Of a stretch of 64,000 nucleotides of DNA, positions 36,677-45,597 are shown one piece after another (the stretch's first letter is position 1; each line of letters starts with the position of its first letter). The translations under genes and the position numbers were made by a program. Origin of the DNA: Bordetella parapertussis (GTDB lineage Bacteria; Pseudomonadota; Gammaproteobacteria; Burkholderiales; Casimicrobiaceae); assembly GCA_943331295.2 (NCBI GenBank), contig CALQLA020000006.1, positions 1 to 64,000 of the forward strand, given 5' to 3'. The notes under the pieces are model-generated. The model was given only the letters and a program-made list of their open reading frames with translations. It did no database searches and was not told the DNA's origin.

Positions 36677-37139
36677 GGCGACGGGCGGCGAGCTTGACGA
36701 TGAACGCCCATTCCTTGGGATCGACCGGCGTGATCGACAGCCGGTTGCCCTTCTGCAGGATTCGCATCTGCGCGAGCTCGGGATGCGCGCGCAGCTCGGC
36801 GAGCGCGACGAGGCGGGTCTTCTTCCCGAACGTCACATCGACGTTCACCCAGCGCGGCGCGTCGGGGGAGGACTTCGGGTCGCAGTGCTTGTTCTTGGGG
36901 TCGAACTGCGTCGCGTCCGGATACGCCGGCGCCGACACCGTGCAGACCCCGGCAATGCCCGGCTCGGGGCAGCTCGAGTGGTAGAAGAACACCTGGTCGC
37001 CGACCTGCATCTGGTCGCGCATGAAATTGCGCGCCTGGTAGTTGCGCACGCCGAACCAGGGCACGGTCCGGCCGGGTGCGGCGGCGAGGTCGTCGATCGA
37101 GTACTCGTCGGGCTCCGATTTCATCAGCCAGCAGCGCAT
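36672..37139 (-). CDS. EVE domain-containing protein
   Basis: A 155-aa protein of the EVE fold, related to thymocyte nuclear protein 1. The N-terminal block MRCWLMKSEPDEYSIDDL and PWFGVRNYQARNFMRD are family marks. EVE domains are known to bind modified bases in nucleic acids, but the ligand of this bacterial group is unknown. ATG 37139 is chosen over a longer frame, since upstream sequence is not conserved-looking. It lies downstream of 6S RNA on the same strand, a typical placement. The stop falls within a REP-like unit. Confidence 0.88.
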   Translation of the reverse strand: MRCWLMKSEPDEYSIDDLAAAPGRTVPWFGVRNYQARNFMRDQMQVGDQVFFYHSSCPEPGIAGVCTVSAPAYPDATQFDPKNKHCDPKSSPDAPRWVNVDVTFGKKTRLVALAELRAHPELAQMRILQKGNRLSITPVDPKEWAFIVKLAARRP

Positions 37140-37351
37140 GCGCCTGGTCGTCCGTGTGAGCAGTCCGTACAAGCAATGCGGCGCCGTCGCCGGCGCCGCA
37201 CCTGTCTGGGATCCGCTGGGCTCGTCGCCCCGGTCCTTTCGCTTTTCCCGCCGCGCGCGGGGCCCGCTGCTTCGCGGGCCTGTCCACGCGCGGTGGTCGC
37301 CTTGCTGTCGCATCCGCCGGCGCCTGGTGGCACGCCGGCGAATCAAAGGGT

Positions 37352-37528
37352 GTTCCCCACCTGTGCCGTATCGCCCTTTATCTTGAACCTGGGTTCAAGA
37401 GTGGCCGCCTGCCAGGGCCATCAGGCACTTCCGCAAGGGAAGCGCACACCGGCCCGTAAGTAGCTCGGCAGCCGCGCTGGTTGCATTGGTTCAAAGAGTA
37501 TCTGGACGACTCGAACACCGCAGGGAAC
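37352..37528 (-). ncRNA. ssrS: 6S RNA
   Basis: 6S RNA mimics an open promoter and binds sigma-70 RNA polymerase in stationary phase. The minus-strand transcript begins GTTCCCTGCGGTGTTCG and ends ACAGGTGGGGAAC, and the ends pair. The internal hairpin CTTGAACC...GGTTCAAG (about 37398-37382) is shared with E. coli 6S RNA, and GGTGTTCG and GGCAC match its closing stem. It lies just downstream of zapA, its usual place. Ends are estimated from pairing, about 177 nt. A small RNA of unknown type is the less likely alternative. Confidence 0.85.
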
Positions 37529-37568
37529 ATTGATCACGCGCTCTGCGCGACTTTCTCGCGCGATGCGC

Positions 37569-37943
37569 TCAGGAGAGATTCTCGAACCCCGCCAGCGCCT
37601 GATCGATGGTGGAGTGCATGGAAGTAATTCTACGCCGCGCCACCGCGTCGTCAATCGCATTCGCAACGATGCCCGCAGGCTGACGCGTGGCATCGGCGCC
37701 GGACGCGCGCTTCGCGTGCAGGAGCTCGTTGGCGAGATTGAGCGCGGCCATCACCGCGACGCGCTCGGCGCCGGCGATCTTGCCCTGGTCGCGGATCACG
37801 CGCATGCGCGCATCGAGGACCGCCACGGCGGCCTGCAGTTCCGCGCGCTCCGACGGCGCGCAGGCGACCTTGTAGTCGCGGCCCAGCAGGTTGATGTCGA
37901 GCGTGACGGCGCTGTCGGCGGCCGGCGGGGATTTCGCGCTCAT
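37569..37943 (-). CDS. zapA: Cell division protein ZapA
   Basis: A small FtsZ-ring stabiliser, 124 aa. The N-terminal half shows the ZapA strand pattern (VTLDINLLGRDYKVACAPSERAELQAAVAVLD), and the rest is a helical, coiled-coil-type region (VAVMAALNLANELLHAK). Its ATG overlaps the stop of the zapB-like gene by 4 bp (ATGA), so the two are translationally coupled. 6S RNA lies directly downstream. Members bundle FtsZ filaments at midcell. Confidence 0.93.
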   Translation of the reverse strand: MSAKSPPAADSAVTLDINLLGRDYKVACAPSERAELQAAVAVLDARMRVIRDQGKIAGAERVAVMAALNLANELLHAKRASGADATRQPAGIVANAIDDAVARRRITSMHSTIDQALAGFENLS

Positions 37944-38176
37944 CCGGCGCCTTCCGGCAGGCGCGCGAGCAGCGCGTCGACGCGCTCCGTCGCCGCGGCC
38001 ACGCGCTCGGCGAGCGTGCTGTTCCGGTCGTAGGCGGTGGCGAGGTCGCGCCGCAGCGCGACATTGGCGGCGCGCAGTGCGCGCGTGTGCGCGACCAGCG
38101 TCGCGAGCTTTTCCTCCAGCAGCGCGAGCTCGTGATCGATGGAAGGGCCGCGTGCGGCGGCGGGCGTCTGCGTCAT
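37940..38176 (-). CDS. ZapB-like small coiled-coil protein
   Basis: A 78-aa protein with a heptad-like helical core (HELALLEEKLATLVAHTRALRAAN...). Proteins of this type commonly precede zapA and are called TIGR02449 or ZapB-like. It probably pairs with ZapA at the division site, though this is not proven for this group. ATG 38176 begins MTQTPAAARG, and its end overlaps the zapA start by 4 bp. Confidence 0.8.
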   Translation of the reverse strand: MTQTPAAARGPSIDHELALLEEKLATLVAHTRALRAANVALRRDLATAYDRNSTLAERVAAATERVDALLARLPEGAG

Positions 38177-38208
38177 GAGGTCACTATAGGTTCTGCGCAC
38201 GCGCGGCG

Positions 38209-38799
38209 TCAACCGCCGGCGGGCGCACCGGTGGCGAGCGGAATGTAGCGGACCTCTTCGATCGCGAGTTCCTCGACGCCGCCCGGCGTGCGCAGCTGGA
38301 CGGTGTCGCCCTCGCGCGCCTTCAGCAGCGCGCGCGCCATCGGCGAGACCCAGCTGATGTAGCCGCGGTCGGTGTCGATCTCGTCGACGCCGACGATGCT
38401 GATCGTGCGTGCCTCGCCGCGCGTGTCGGAGACGGTGACCGTGGCGCCGAAGAAGACCTGGTCCGCGTTGTCGCCGTCGCGCCGCGCGACGGGGTCGACG
38501 ACCTCCGCGACGTCGAGGCGCCGGATCAGGAAGCGGATCCGGCGGTCGATCTCGCGCAGGCGCTTCTTGCCGTAGATGTAGTCGCCGTTCTCGGAACGGT
38601 CGCCGTTGCCGGCTGCCCACGAGACCACCGCGACGAGCTCGGGCCGCTCCTTGCGCACGAGGCGATCGAGCTCGGCGGAAAGCCGCGCGAAGCCGCCGGG
38701 CGTCATGTAGTTGCGCGCGCCCGCGGGCAGCGGCGGCGCGAGTTCCGCCCCGTCGTCTTCCGGCGCGTCGTCGCCTTCCCTGGTGAACGCCTTGCTCAT
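38209..38799 (-). CDS. greB: Transcription elongation factor GreB
   Basis: Rescues backtracked RNA polymerase by stimulating transcript cleavage. The 196-aa protein has the N-terminal coiled coil with the acidic tip, GDRSENGDYIYGKKRLREIDRRI, and the C-terminal FKBP-like domain ending SPMARALLKAREGDTVQLRTPGG. An extra N-terminal tail of about 25 residues (acidic, EGDDAPEDDGAE) is unusual in length. GreB rather than GreA is supported by the RENGDYIYGKKR-type segment. It is divergent from btuC. Confidence 0.92.
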   Translation of the reverse strand: MSKAFTREGDDAPEDDGAELAPPLPAGARNYMTPGGFARLSAELDRLVRKERPELVAVVSWAAGNGDRSENGDYIYGKKRLREIDRRIRFLIRRLDVAEVVDPVARRDGDNADQVFFGATVTVSDTRGEARTISIVGVDEIDTDRGYISWVSPMARALLKAREGDTVQLRTPGGVEELAIEEVRYIPLATGAPAGG

Positions 38800-38842
38800 G
38801 CGCGTGATCGGGTGCGCCGCGGCGCGTGGTGACTGGAGCGCG

Positions 38843-38903
38843 GATTATAGACGCGCCGGTCGCGGCCGCGGCCGGGTGGCGGCGCCCGCCCCGCCTCTAT
38901 AAT
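38843..38903. promoter_or_regulatory. Divergent -10 boxes for greB and btuC
   Basis: A TATAAT on the minus strand (38848-38843) faces greB and a TATAAT on the plus strand (38898-38903) faces btuC. Neither has a clear -35 hexamer at the usual distance. No cobalamin riboswitch was found on the btuC side. Confidence 0.55.
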
Positions 38904-38946
38904 CGAAGCTCGTAGCGCCCTTGCCGTCCCACTGCCGCCACCCCCG

Positions 38947-39951
38947 ATGCCCGTTCGCGCTTCCCTGCCGCACCCCGCCGCCCGCGCCTTCGCGGTGCTG
39001 GGCGGGCTCGCGCTCGTCGCGGCCGCGGCGATGGCACTCGGACTCGCCGTCGGCAGCGTCCCGGTCGACTTCGCGACCATCACGCGCGCGTTGGCGGGCG
39101 CGACGGACAGCAGCGCCGCGATCGTCAGCGAGCTGAGGCTCCCGCGCGCGCTCGCGGCCTTCGCCACCGGCGGCCTTCTCGCGTTCGCCGGCGCGACGAT
39201 GCAGGTGCTGCTCCGGAATCCGCTGGCCGATCCGTACGTGCTGGGCATTTCCGGCGGCGCCGCCGCGGGCACGCTGGTCGCGATCCTGCTGGGCTTCACG
39301 GCCGCCGCGACGCCGGCGGCCTTCGGCGGCGCGATGGCGTCGACGCTGCTGGTCTTCGGCCTCGCCCGCGGCGGCAGCGACCGCACGGCGTGGACCACCA
39401 GCCGGCTGCTCCTCACCGGCGTCGTCGTCGCGTCCGGCTGGACCGCGCTGATCTCGCTGCTGCTGACGCTGGCACCCGACATCCAGGTGAAGGGCATGCT
39501 GTTCTGGCTGATCGGCGACCTCTCCGCGGTGACGAACCCGTGGCCCGCGCTCGCCACGCTCGTCGTCGTCCTGGCCGTCGCGATGCCGGTCGCGCGCGAC
39601 CTCAACGTGCTCTCGCGCGGCGAGGCGACCGCCGCGGCGCTGGGAGTCGCCGTGCCGAAAGTGACGCTGCTCCTCTACGCGCTCGCCGCGCTCGCCACCG
39701 GCGCCGCGGTGACCACCGCCGGCAGCGTCGGCTTCGTCGGCCTCGTGGTGCCGCACGCGCTGCGCCTCGTCATCGGCAACGACCAGCGGCTGCTGCTGCC
39801 AGCGTCGGCGCTGGCCGGCGGCGCGCTGCTGGTGCTGGCCGACACGCTGGCGCGCACGGCGGCGGCGCCGGTCCAGCTGCCCGTCGGCGTGATCACCGCG
39901 CTGATCGGCGTGCCGCTGTTCCTCTACCTGCTGGGCCGCGGCCGTGGCTGA
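38947..39951 (+). CDS. btuC: Cobalamin/iron-siderophore-type ABC transporter permease (BtuC-like)
   Basis: A FecCD-family permease of 334 aa with about 10 hydrophobic segments. It carries GATMQVLLRNPLADPYVLGISGGA, SRLLLTGVVVASGWTALISLLL and GLVVPHALRLVIGND, all family blocks. It overlaps btuD by 8 bp. The cobalamin assignment comes from the convergent btuBF unit with its riboswitch; an iron-siderophore role cannot be excluded from the permease alone. Confidence 0.85.
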   Translation: MPVRASLPHPAARAFAVLGGLALVAAAAMALGLAVGSVPVDFATITRALAGATDSSAAIVSELRLPRALAAFATGGLLAFAGATMQVLLRNPLADPYVLGISGGAAAGTLVAILLGFTAAATPAAFGGAMASTLLVFGLARGGSDRTAWTTSRLLLTGVVVASGWTALISLLLTLAPDIQVKGMLFWLIGDLSAVTNPWPALATLVVVLAVAMPVARDLNVLSRGEATAAALGVAVPKVTLLLYALAALATGAAVTTAGSVGFVGLVVPHALRLVIGNDQRLLLPASALAGGALLVLADTLARTAAAPVQLPVGVITALIGVPLFLYLLGRGRG

Positions 39952-40732
39952 GCCGACGGCGGCCGCCGCGCCGCCCCTCGCCTGCCGGGCCTTAAGCCTC
40001 GCCGTGCCCGGCCGCGTGCTGTTCCGCGGGCTCGACTTCGCCGTGAACGCCGGCGAGTGCTGGGTGATCGTGGGCCCCAACGGCGCGGGCAAGACGACGC
40101 TGCTGAACGCGCTCGCGGGCCTGGCCGAACCGGCGGCGGGCAGCGTCGAATACGGCGGCGTGCCGCTCGCGTCGCTGCCGCCGCGCGAACGGGCGCGCCG
40201 GCGCGGCTACATGCCGCAGGACAACGTCGACTATTTCCCGGCGACGGTGCGGGAGACCGTGCTGGTGGGCCGCCATCCGCATCTCGCGCGCTGGGCCTGG
40301 GAGGGTGCGCCGGACCTCGAGCGTGCCGAGCGCGCGCTCGCCGACGTCGGGCTCGCCGGGCTGGGCTCGCGGCAGGTCGCTTCGCTGTCCGGCGGCGAGC
40401 GGCGGCGCGTGGCGCTCGCGACGCTGTTCGCGCAGGACCCCGAGCTGCTGCTGCTCGACGAGCCGTCGTCGCACCTCGACCTCGCGCACCAGATCGACGC
40501 GCTCGACGCGGTCGTCCGGCTGGCCCGCGACGGGCGCAAGGCGGTCGTCATGGTGCTGCACGACCTGCATCTCGCGCTGCGCTATGCCGACCGCGCGATC
40601 GCCCTCGGCCGCGACGGCGCGGTCGCGGGCGACGCCGATGCGATCCTCACCGCGGAGCGCCTGTCGGCGCTGTTCGGGCACCGGCTGCTGGCGCTGGGTG
40701 AAGGCCGCCGACGCAGCTTCATCCCGGCATAG
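39944..40732 (+). CDS. btuD: ABC transporter ATP-binding protein (BtuD-like)
   Basis: The ATPase of the importer, 262 aa. The Walker A loop GPNGAGKTT is at residues 44-52, the signature LSGGERRRV near 149, and Walker B LLLLDEPSSHLD near 168. A long N-terminal stretch before the first strand and a GTG start overlap the btuC stop by 8 bp, so the genes are translationally coupled. It pairs with BtuC, and BtuF is encoded in the convergent unit. Confidence 0.9.
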   Translation: MAEPTAAAAPPLACRALSLAVPGRVLFRGLDFAVNAGECWVIVGPNGAGKTTLLNALAGLAEPAAGSVEYGGVPLASLPPRERARRRGYMPQDNVDYFPATVRETVLVGRHPHLARWAWEGAPDLERAERALADVGLAGLGSRQVASLSGGERRRVALATLFAQDPELLLLDEPSSHLDLAHQIDALDAVVRLARDGRKAVVMVLHDLHLALRYADRAIALGRDGAVAGDADAILTAERLSALFGHRLLALGEGRRRSFIPA

Positions 40733-40747
40733 CGCCCCGCCCGCGAC

Positions 40748-41755
40748 TCAGCGCCGGCTGCCGGCCTGCGCCATCGCGTCGTGCCGGCGAGCCACATCCA
40801 GCGCCGCGCACAGCGCTTCGACGCCGTCGATGAAGCGCGGGCCGGGGCGGTGCAGCAGGTTGCCGTCGGCGGTGAGCAGGTTGTCGTTGGCGACCGCCGG
40901 CACCTGCGGCCAGCGCTTCCAAGCCTCGAGCCAGTCGGGCCGCAGCCCGTCGTCGCCGGCGGCGATGATCGCCTCCGGCGCCGCCTTCACGACGGCCTCG
41001 ACGCTGACCATCGGCGCCGGCAGCGACAGCGCCGCGAACACGTTGGTCCCGCCGCAGGCCGCCATCGCCTGCGTGATCAGGTGCGAGCCGCCAATAGTGA
41101 AGAGCGGCGCGGGCCAGATCTCGTAGAACGCGCTGACGGTGCGCTTGCCGGCGCTCGCCTTCGCCTGCCGCGCGAGGCGCGCGCGCAGGCCGGCAGCCGC
41201 GGCATCGGCGCGCGCGCTCGTCCCCAGCAGCGTGCCCAGCCGCTCGAGATTGGTCGCGATGCCGTCGATCGTCGCCGGGTCGGTCACGAAGACGGCGATG
41301 CCGCGCGCGCGCAGCCGCTCGACCTGGCCGGGCGACGTGTAGGGCCAGGTGACGACGAGGTCCGGGCGCAGCGCGAAGATCCGCTCGAGGTCGATGGCGC
41401 GCGAGTCGCCGATCCGCGCGATCGCGCGCGCCTCCTGCGGCCAGTCGGAGGTGTCGACGACGCCGACGACGCGCTTGCCGCCGCCGGCGGCGAAGACAAG
41501 CTCGGTGGCGTGCGGCGCGAGGCTCACGATCCGGCGCGCGGGCGCCTCCAGCCGGACGACGGCGCCGGTATCGTCCTTCGCCGTCACCGCGGCCTGCGCC
41601 GCCCCGGCGGTCAGCGCCAATGCGACGGCCGCAATGGCAATGCGCCATCGCGTAGCCCGCCCGTCCGTAGCCCGGCGTTGAGCGAAGCGAAACCCGGGAC
41701 CGCCCCGGCGAGGCCCGCGAAACACCACCCCCGCCAAGCGCACGCCGCCCGTCAT
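40748..41755 (-). CDS. btuF: Cobalamin-binding periplasmic protein (BtuF-like)
   Basis: A class III periplasmic binding protein of 335 aa. It matches the family at RRIVSLAPHATELVFAAGGG, GDSRAIDLERIFALRPDLVV and GPRFIDGVEALCAALD. ATG 41755 overlaps the btuB stop (ATGA), so translation is coupled. The first 38 residues form an unusually long basic N-region encoded partly by a REP-like unit (41666-41699). The hydrophobic core IAIAAVALALTAGAAQA and its cleavage site follow. No other in-frame start precedes that core except a GTG near residue 10. Confidence 0.85.
   Translation of the reverse strand: MTGGVRLAGVVFRGPRRGGPGFRFAQRRATDGRATRWRIAIAAVALALTAGAAQAAVTAKDDTGAVVRLEAPARRIVSLAPHATELVFAAGGGKRVVGVVDTSDWPQEARAIARIGDSRAIDLERIFALRPDLVVTWPYTSPGQVERLRARGIAVFVTDPATIDGIATNLERLGTLLGTSARADAAAAGLRARLARQAKASAGKRTVSAFYEIWPAPLFTIGGSHLITQAMAACGGTNVFAALSLPAPMVSVEAVVKAAPEAIIAAGDDGLRPDWLEAWKRWPQVPAVANDNLLTADGNLLHRPGPRFIDGVEALCAALDVARRHDAMAQAGSRR
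41666..41699. repeat. REP-like repeat inside the 5' end of btuF (site D)
   Basis: A REP-like unit CGTAGCCCGGCGTTGAGCG then AAGCGAAACCCGGG lies within the coding sequence of btuF, just before its signal-peptide core. It is the only copy found inside a gene in this window. The unit is preceded by a partial GTAGCCCG copy at 41652, as at site E. Confidence 0.75.
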
Positions 41756-43650
41756 TTGAACACCGCCCGCAGCCCCGCGAACACCGTCGCGCCACCCGTC
41801 GCGTAGTCGGCGGCCAGCTCGTAGTTCTTGTCCAACACGTTGTTGCCGCGCGCGAACAGCGTCACGCCGTGGCCCAGTGCCCACTCGGCGGTCAGGTTCA
41901 CGATCGCGTAGCCACCCATCTTCACGAGATTAGCCGCGTCGTCGTAGCGCAGCGACGACGCGACCACCTCGAGCCCCAGCCGCACCGGGCCTACGGGAAA
42001 GCCGGCCGTCAGCGCGCCGTGCTGGCGCGCGCGCCGCGGCAGCAGGTTGCCCGTGCGGTCGTTCTTCGGCGACTGGAGGTCGAGCGATGCGCCGATCGTC
42101 GCGCCGTTCTCGAACCGGGAGTCGAGGCCGAGCGTCACGCCCTCCAGCGTGGCGCGGTCCACGTTCTGCGGCGCGCAGTTGAAGTCGGCGTCGCACTGGA
42201 AGACGATCAGCTCCGAGATCTGGTTGTGATAGCCGATCGCGCGCGCCTCGACGGCGACGCCGGCCAGCGTCTTATTCCAGTAGACGCCGCCTTCCCAGTT
42301 GGTCGAGGTCTCGGGCACGAGGTTGGGATTGGAAAAGCCCGGGTAGTAGAGGTCGTTGAACGACGGCGGCTTGAAGCCAGTGCTGTAGCCCGCGGTCACC
42401 CGCCACTCCGGATCGATCCGGTAGCCATAGGCGAGCGAGCCCGTCGTCTTGCCGCCGTACTGGCTCGAGTCGTCATGGCGCAGGTTGCCCTGCAGCGAGT
42501 GCGGCCCGTAGCGCAGCTGGTAGATGCCGAACAGCGAATCGGTGTCGCGCGCCGTGTTGCTGAACCCCTCTTCGGTGGCGAGCCGCTCGTCGCGGCGCTC
42601 GTAGCCGGCGGTGAGGAGGCCCAGCGGCAGCGTGAACTCGTTCTGCCAGGCGAACTGGCGCTGCGTGGTCTTGAACGGGAAGTTGCCGAAGCCCGTCTCG
42701 GACACGCTGTCGTCGACGCCCTCGCCGGCGGTCAGCTTCGACATCCAGAACGACGCCAGCCGGTTGCTGCTGACCACCGCCCACGTCTCCGCGGTGGTGA
42801 TCGTGCGGTCGTCGAAGTCCGGGCCGCCGTCGTACTGGTTGTTGAGCCGGCTCCTGAAGTACTGCGCGCTCAGCACCTGGTCCTTGGCGAACGTGACGCC
42901 GACGTTCGCCGACACGCTCTGGTTCGTGTAGCCGTCGGGGTCCGGGTTGTAGCTGAAGTTGCGCGGATTCACGATGGCGTTGAAGCCGTTGCTCTCCTTC
43001 GCCGCGACCTGCAATGCGAAGCTGACCGGGCCGGTGCCGCCGCTCACGCCGGCATTGACGTCCCAGGTGTTGTACGTGCCGTAGCCGGCGCTGGCGTTGC
43101 CGGTGACCGCGCCGCTGCCCCGCCGCGTGAACACCTGAATAACGCCGCCCATCGCGTCGGCGCCGTACAGGCTCGACGCCGGCCCGCGCAGGATCTCGAT
43201 CCGGTCGATCTGGTCGAGCGGGATCGCCTCGAGCGACGTCGCGCCGGCGCTCGCCGACGCCATCCGCACCCCGTCGATCAGCACCAGCGTCTGGCCGCGA
43301 TTGGCGCCGCGCAGGAACACGCCCGATGTCGACCCGGGCCCGCCGTTCTGCGTGATTTCGACGCCCGGCTGCCGCTGCAGCAGCTCGGGGAGGCTCTGCA
43401 CGCCGGCACGCAGGATCTCCTCGGCGCCGATGACGGTGAGGTCGGCCAGCACGTCGGAGATCGGTTGCGCCTGCCGCGACGCCGTGACTGCGACGGGATC
43501 GAGGCTCACCGCGCCGGCACCGGGATTCGTCTGCGCTCCGGCAATGCCAGCGGCCAGCACGATGGCGAGCGTCGCGGCGCGACCTGTTGCCCGGATCACG
43601 GCCGGCACCGGGGCCGCGCGCACGCGGCCATTGTTCGAACAAACGGACAT
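41752..43650 (-). CDS. btuB: TonB-dependent cobalamin receptor (BtuB-like)
   Basis: An outer-membrane receptor of 632 aa that takes up cobalamin with TonB energy. After a signal peptide (TLAIVLAAGIAGAQ) comes a TonB-box-like region (LDPVAVTASR). The plug domain has ELLQRQPGVEITQNGGPGSTSGVFLRG, DGVRMAS and RIEILRGPASSLYGADAMGGVIQVFTR. The barrel ends in a C-terminal Phe-Lys (LRAVFK). ATG 43650 follows GAGGAG. A cobalamin riboswitch lies about 200 nt upstream, which supports the substrate. btuF overlaps its stop by 4 bp. Confidence 0.93.
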   Translation of the reverse strand: MSVCSNNGRVRAAPVPAVIRATGRAATLAIVLAAGIAGAQTNPGAGAVSLDPVAVTASRQAQPISDVLADLTVIGAEEILRAGVQSLPELLQRQPGVEITQNGGPGSTSGVFLRGANRGQTLVLIDGVRMASASAGATSLEAIPLDQIDRIEILRGPASSLYGADAMGGVIQVFTRRGSGAVTGNASAGYGTYNTWDVNAGVSGGTGPVSFALQVAAKESNGFNAIVNPRNFSYNPDPDGYTNQSVSANVGVTFAKDQVLSAQYFRSRLNNQYDGGPDFDDRTITTAETWAVVSSNRLASFWMSKLTAGEGVDDSVSETGFGNFPFKTTQRQFAWQNEFTLPLGLLTAGYERRDERLATEEGFSNTARDTDSLFGIYQLRYGPHSLQGNLRHDDSSQYGGKTTGSLAYGYRIDPEWRVTAGYSTGFKPPSFNDLYYPGFSNPNLVPETSTNWEGGVYWNKTLAGVAVEARAIGYHNQISELIVFQCDADFNCAPQNVDRATLEGVTLGLDSRFENGATIGASLDLQSPKNDRTGNLLPRRARQHGALTAGFPVGPVRLGLEVVASSLRYDDAANLVKMGGYAIVNLTAEWALGHGVTLFARGNNVLDKNYELAADYATGGATVFAGLRAVFK

Positions 43651-43849
43651 TGCCACTCCTCACGGCAACCGTGCACCCCGCGCGGCGGCGGCGGCCAAGC
43701 GTGGCGGGGGCGAGGAAACGCGGAGGAAGGATGGCGGAAGGCGCGCCGTCTTGCAGCGCACGGGCACGGGCACCGGCCACCTCGCGACCGCGCCGACGCC
43801 CGTCGCGTCGCGCTTCGTCGCCGGCCCATGCCCGACCCGAAGGCGCGGC

Positions 43850-44025
43850 ACGGACCTGGCGCAGGCCGGTCTCCGGGCTCGTCAGTCTTGACCGCCTGCC
43901 TTCCCATCCGCATGCGCGAACAGTGGCGTCGAGGGCGGCCCGCACTGGCTTACCGTTGCGGGGGCAGCCGCGGAATGGCGCGCTCGAACGTCGCGCGGCA
44001 CCGCGTTCCCGTTTCACCCGCCACG
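43850..44025 (-). promoter_or_regulatory. Cobalamin riboswitch upstream of btuB
   Basis: On the minus strand the leader reads GGTGAAACGGGAA (44018-44006), then the B12 box CTGCCCCCGCAACGGTAA (43967-43950), then GAGCCCGGAGACCGGCCTGC near 43881-43862. These are the conserved blocks of a cobalamin riboswitch in the right order. A -10-like TAGAAT lies at 44060-44055. Adenosylcobalamin should switch off the btuBF mRNA. About 200 nt without a gene separate it from btuB; no other feature is seen there. Confidence 0.92.
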
Positions 44026-44128
44026 AGGAATTCGCGGCGGACACCTGCGTATCCATTCTACCGCAAGCCGCGCGCGGGCGGGGCACCCCGGGGACTTCGG
44101 CCGCAGCCCCGCTGCGATTGCCGCTATC

Positions 44129-44138
44129 CTGCTATAAT
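44129..44138 (+). promoter_or_regulatory. Extended -10 promoter for miaB
   Basis: TGCTATAAT (TG one base before TATAAT at 44133-44138) is an extended -10 element on the plus strand. No -35 box is seen, which is common for extended -10 promoters. It lies about 60 bp upstream of miaB. Confidence 0.6.
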
Positions 44139-44197
44139 CCGCGCCCTTTCAACGACTTGCGGTTTCGCCTCCGGGCGTGCCGCGCGCGCCCCCCGCC

Positions 44198-45547
44198 GTG
44201 ACCAAAAAGCTCTACATCCGCACGTTCGGATGCCAGATGAACGAGTACGACTCGGCCAAGATGGCCGACGTGCTGGGCGTCGCCGACGGCCTCGTGCCTA
44301 CGGATCGCCCCGAGGACGCCGACGTCATCCTGTTCAACACCTGCTCGGTGCGCGAGAAGGCGCAGGAGCGCGTGTTCAGCGACTTAGGGCGAGTCCGCGA
44401 GCTGAAGCTCGCGCGTCCCGACCTCATCATCGGCGTCGGCGGCTGCGTGGCGAGCCAGGAAGGCGCGACGATCGTCCGCCGCGCGCCCTACGTCGACGTG
44501 GTGTTCGGGCCGCAGACGCTGCATCGGCTGCCGCAGTTGATCCGCGACCGGCGCGCCTCCGGCGTGCCGCAGGTCGACATCAGCTTCCCGGAGATCGAGA
44601 AGTTCGACCACCTGCCGCCGCCGCGCGTCGACGGCGCGTCCGCGTTCGTGTCGATCATGGAAGGCTGCAGCAAGTACTGCACGTTCTGCGTGGTCCCCTA
44701 CACGCGGGGCGAGGAGGTCTCGCGGCCGTTCGCCGACGTGCTGACCGAAGTCGCCGACCTGGCCGACCAGGGTGTGGTGGAGGTCACGCTGCTGGGCCAG
44801 AACGTCAATGCCTACCGCGGCGCGCTCGAAGGCGGCGACGGCATCGCCGATTTCGCGCTGCTGATCGAGACGATCGCCGAGTTCCCCGGCATCGAGCGGA
44901 TCCGCTACACGACGTCGCACCCGAAGGAAATGTCGGCGCGGCTGATCGACATCTACCGCAAGGTGGACAAGCTGGTCTCGCACCTGCACCTGCCCGTGCA
45001 GTCGGGCTCCGACCGCGTGCTGGCGCTGATGAAGCGCGGGTACACGGCGATCGAGTACAAGTCGATCGTACGGCGGCTGCGCGCCGCGCGGCCCGACCTG
45101 TCGCTCACCTCCGACTTCATCATCGGCTTCCCGGGCGAGACCGACGCCGACTTCGAGCAGACGATGCGGCTGGTCGAGGAGGTCAACTTCGACGGCGCCT
45201 TCAGCTTCAGCTACAGCGCCCGGCCGGGCACGCCCGCCGCCGAGTTCGCCGACCCGGTGCCGCCCGACGTGCAGCAGGCGCGGCTGATGCGGCTGCAGGC
45301 GCTGCTCGACTCCCAGTACCGCGCGTACAGTGCGGCGATGGCCGGCACCCGCCAGCGCGTGCTGGTGACCGGACCGGCCGTCAAGGACCCGCGCGAGCTC
45401 GCGGCGCGCACCGCCAACAACCGCGTGGTGAACTTTGCCGGCGATCCGTCGCTCATAGGCACCTACGCCGAGGTCACGATCGCCGCCGCGCTGCCGCATT
45501 CGCTGCGCGGCGTGCTCGACGCCCCCGGCACCGCGGCGGCCCGGTGA
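44198..45547 (+). CDS. miaB: tRNA-2-methylthio-N6-dimethylallyladenosine synthase MiaB
   Basis: A radical-SAM methylthiotransferase that adds a methylthio group to i6A37 in tRNA. The 449-aa protein has the N-terminal cluster cysteines Cys12, 49 and 83 and the radical-SAM triad Cys157, 161, 164 (CSKYCTFC). It ends with a TRAM domain ([13 protein letters not shown]). GTG 44198 is used because [22 protein letters not shown] matches the family N-terminus; GTG 44177 is also open. It starts the conserved cluster that continues with phoH, with a metalloprotease gene in between. Confidence 0.97.
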   Translation: MTKKLYIRTFGCQMNEYDSAKMADVLGVADGLVPTDRPEDADVILFNTCSVREKAQERVFSDLGRVRELKLARPDLIIGVGGCVASQEGATIVRRAPYVDVVFGPQTLHRLPQLIRDRRASGVPQVDISFPEIEKFDHLPPPRVDGASAFVSIMEGCSKYCTFCVVPYTRGEEVSRPFADVLTEVADLADQGVVEVTLLGQNVNAYRGALEGGDGIADFALLIETIAEFPGIERIRYTTSHPKEMSARLIDIYRKVDKLVSHLHLPVQSGSDRVLALMKRGYTAIEYKSIVRRLRAARPDLSLTSDFIIGFPGETDADFEQTMRLVEEVNFDGAFSFSYSARPGTPAAEFADPVPPDVQQARLMRLQALLDSQYRAYSAAMAGTRQRVLVTGPAVKDPRELAARTANNRVVNFAGDPSLIGTYAEVTIAAALPHSLRGVLDAPGTAAAR

Positions 45548-45597
45548 CTCTCCGCGACCGGCCTCGCCTCCCGATCCCGAATCTTCCGAGGCTTTCG

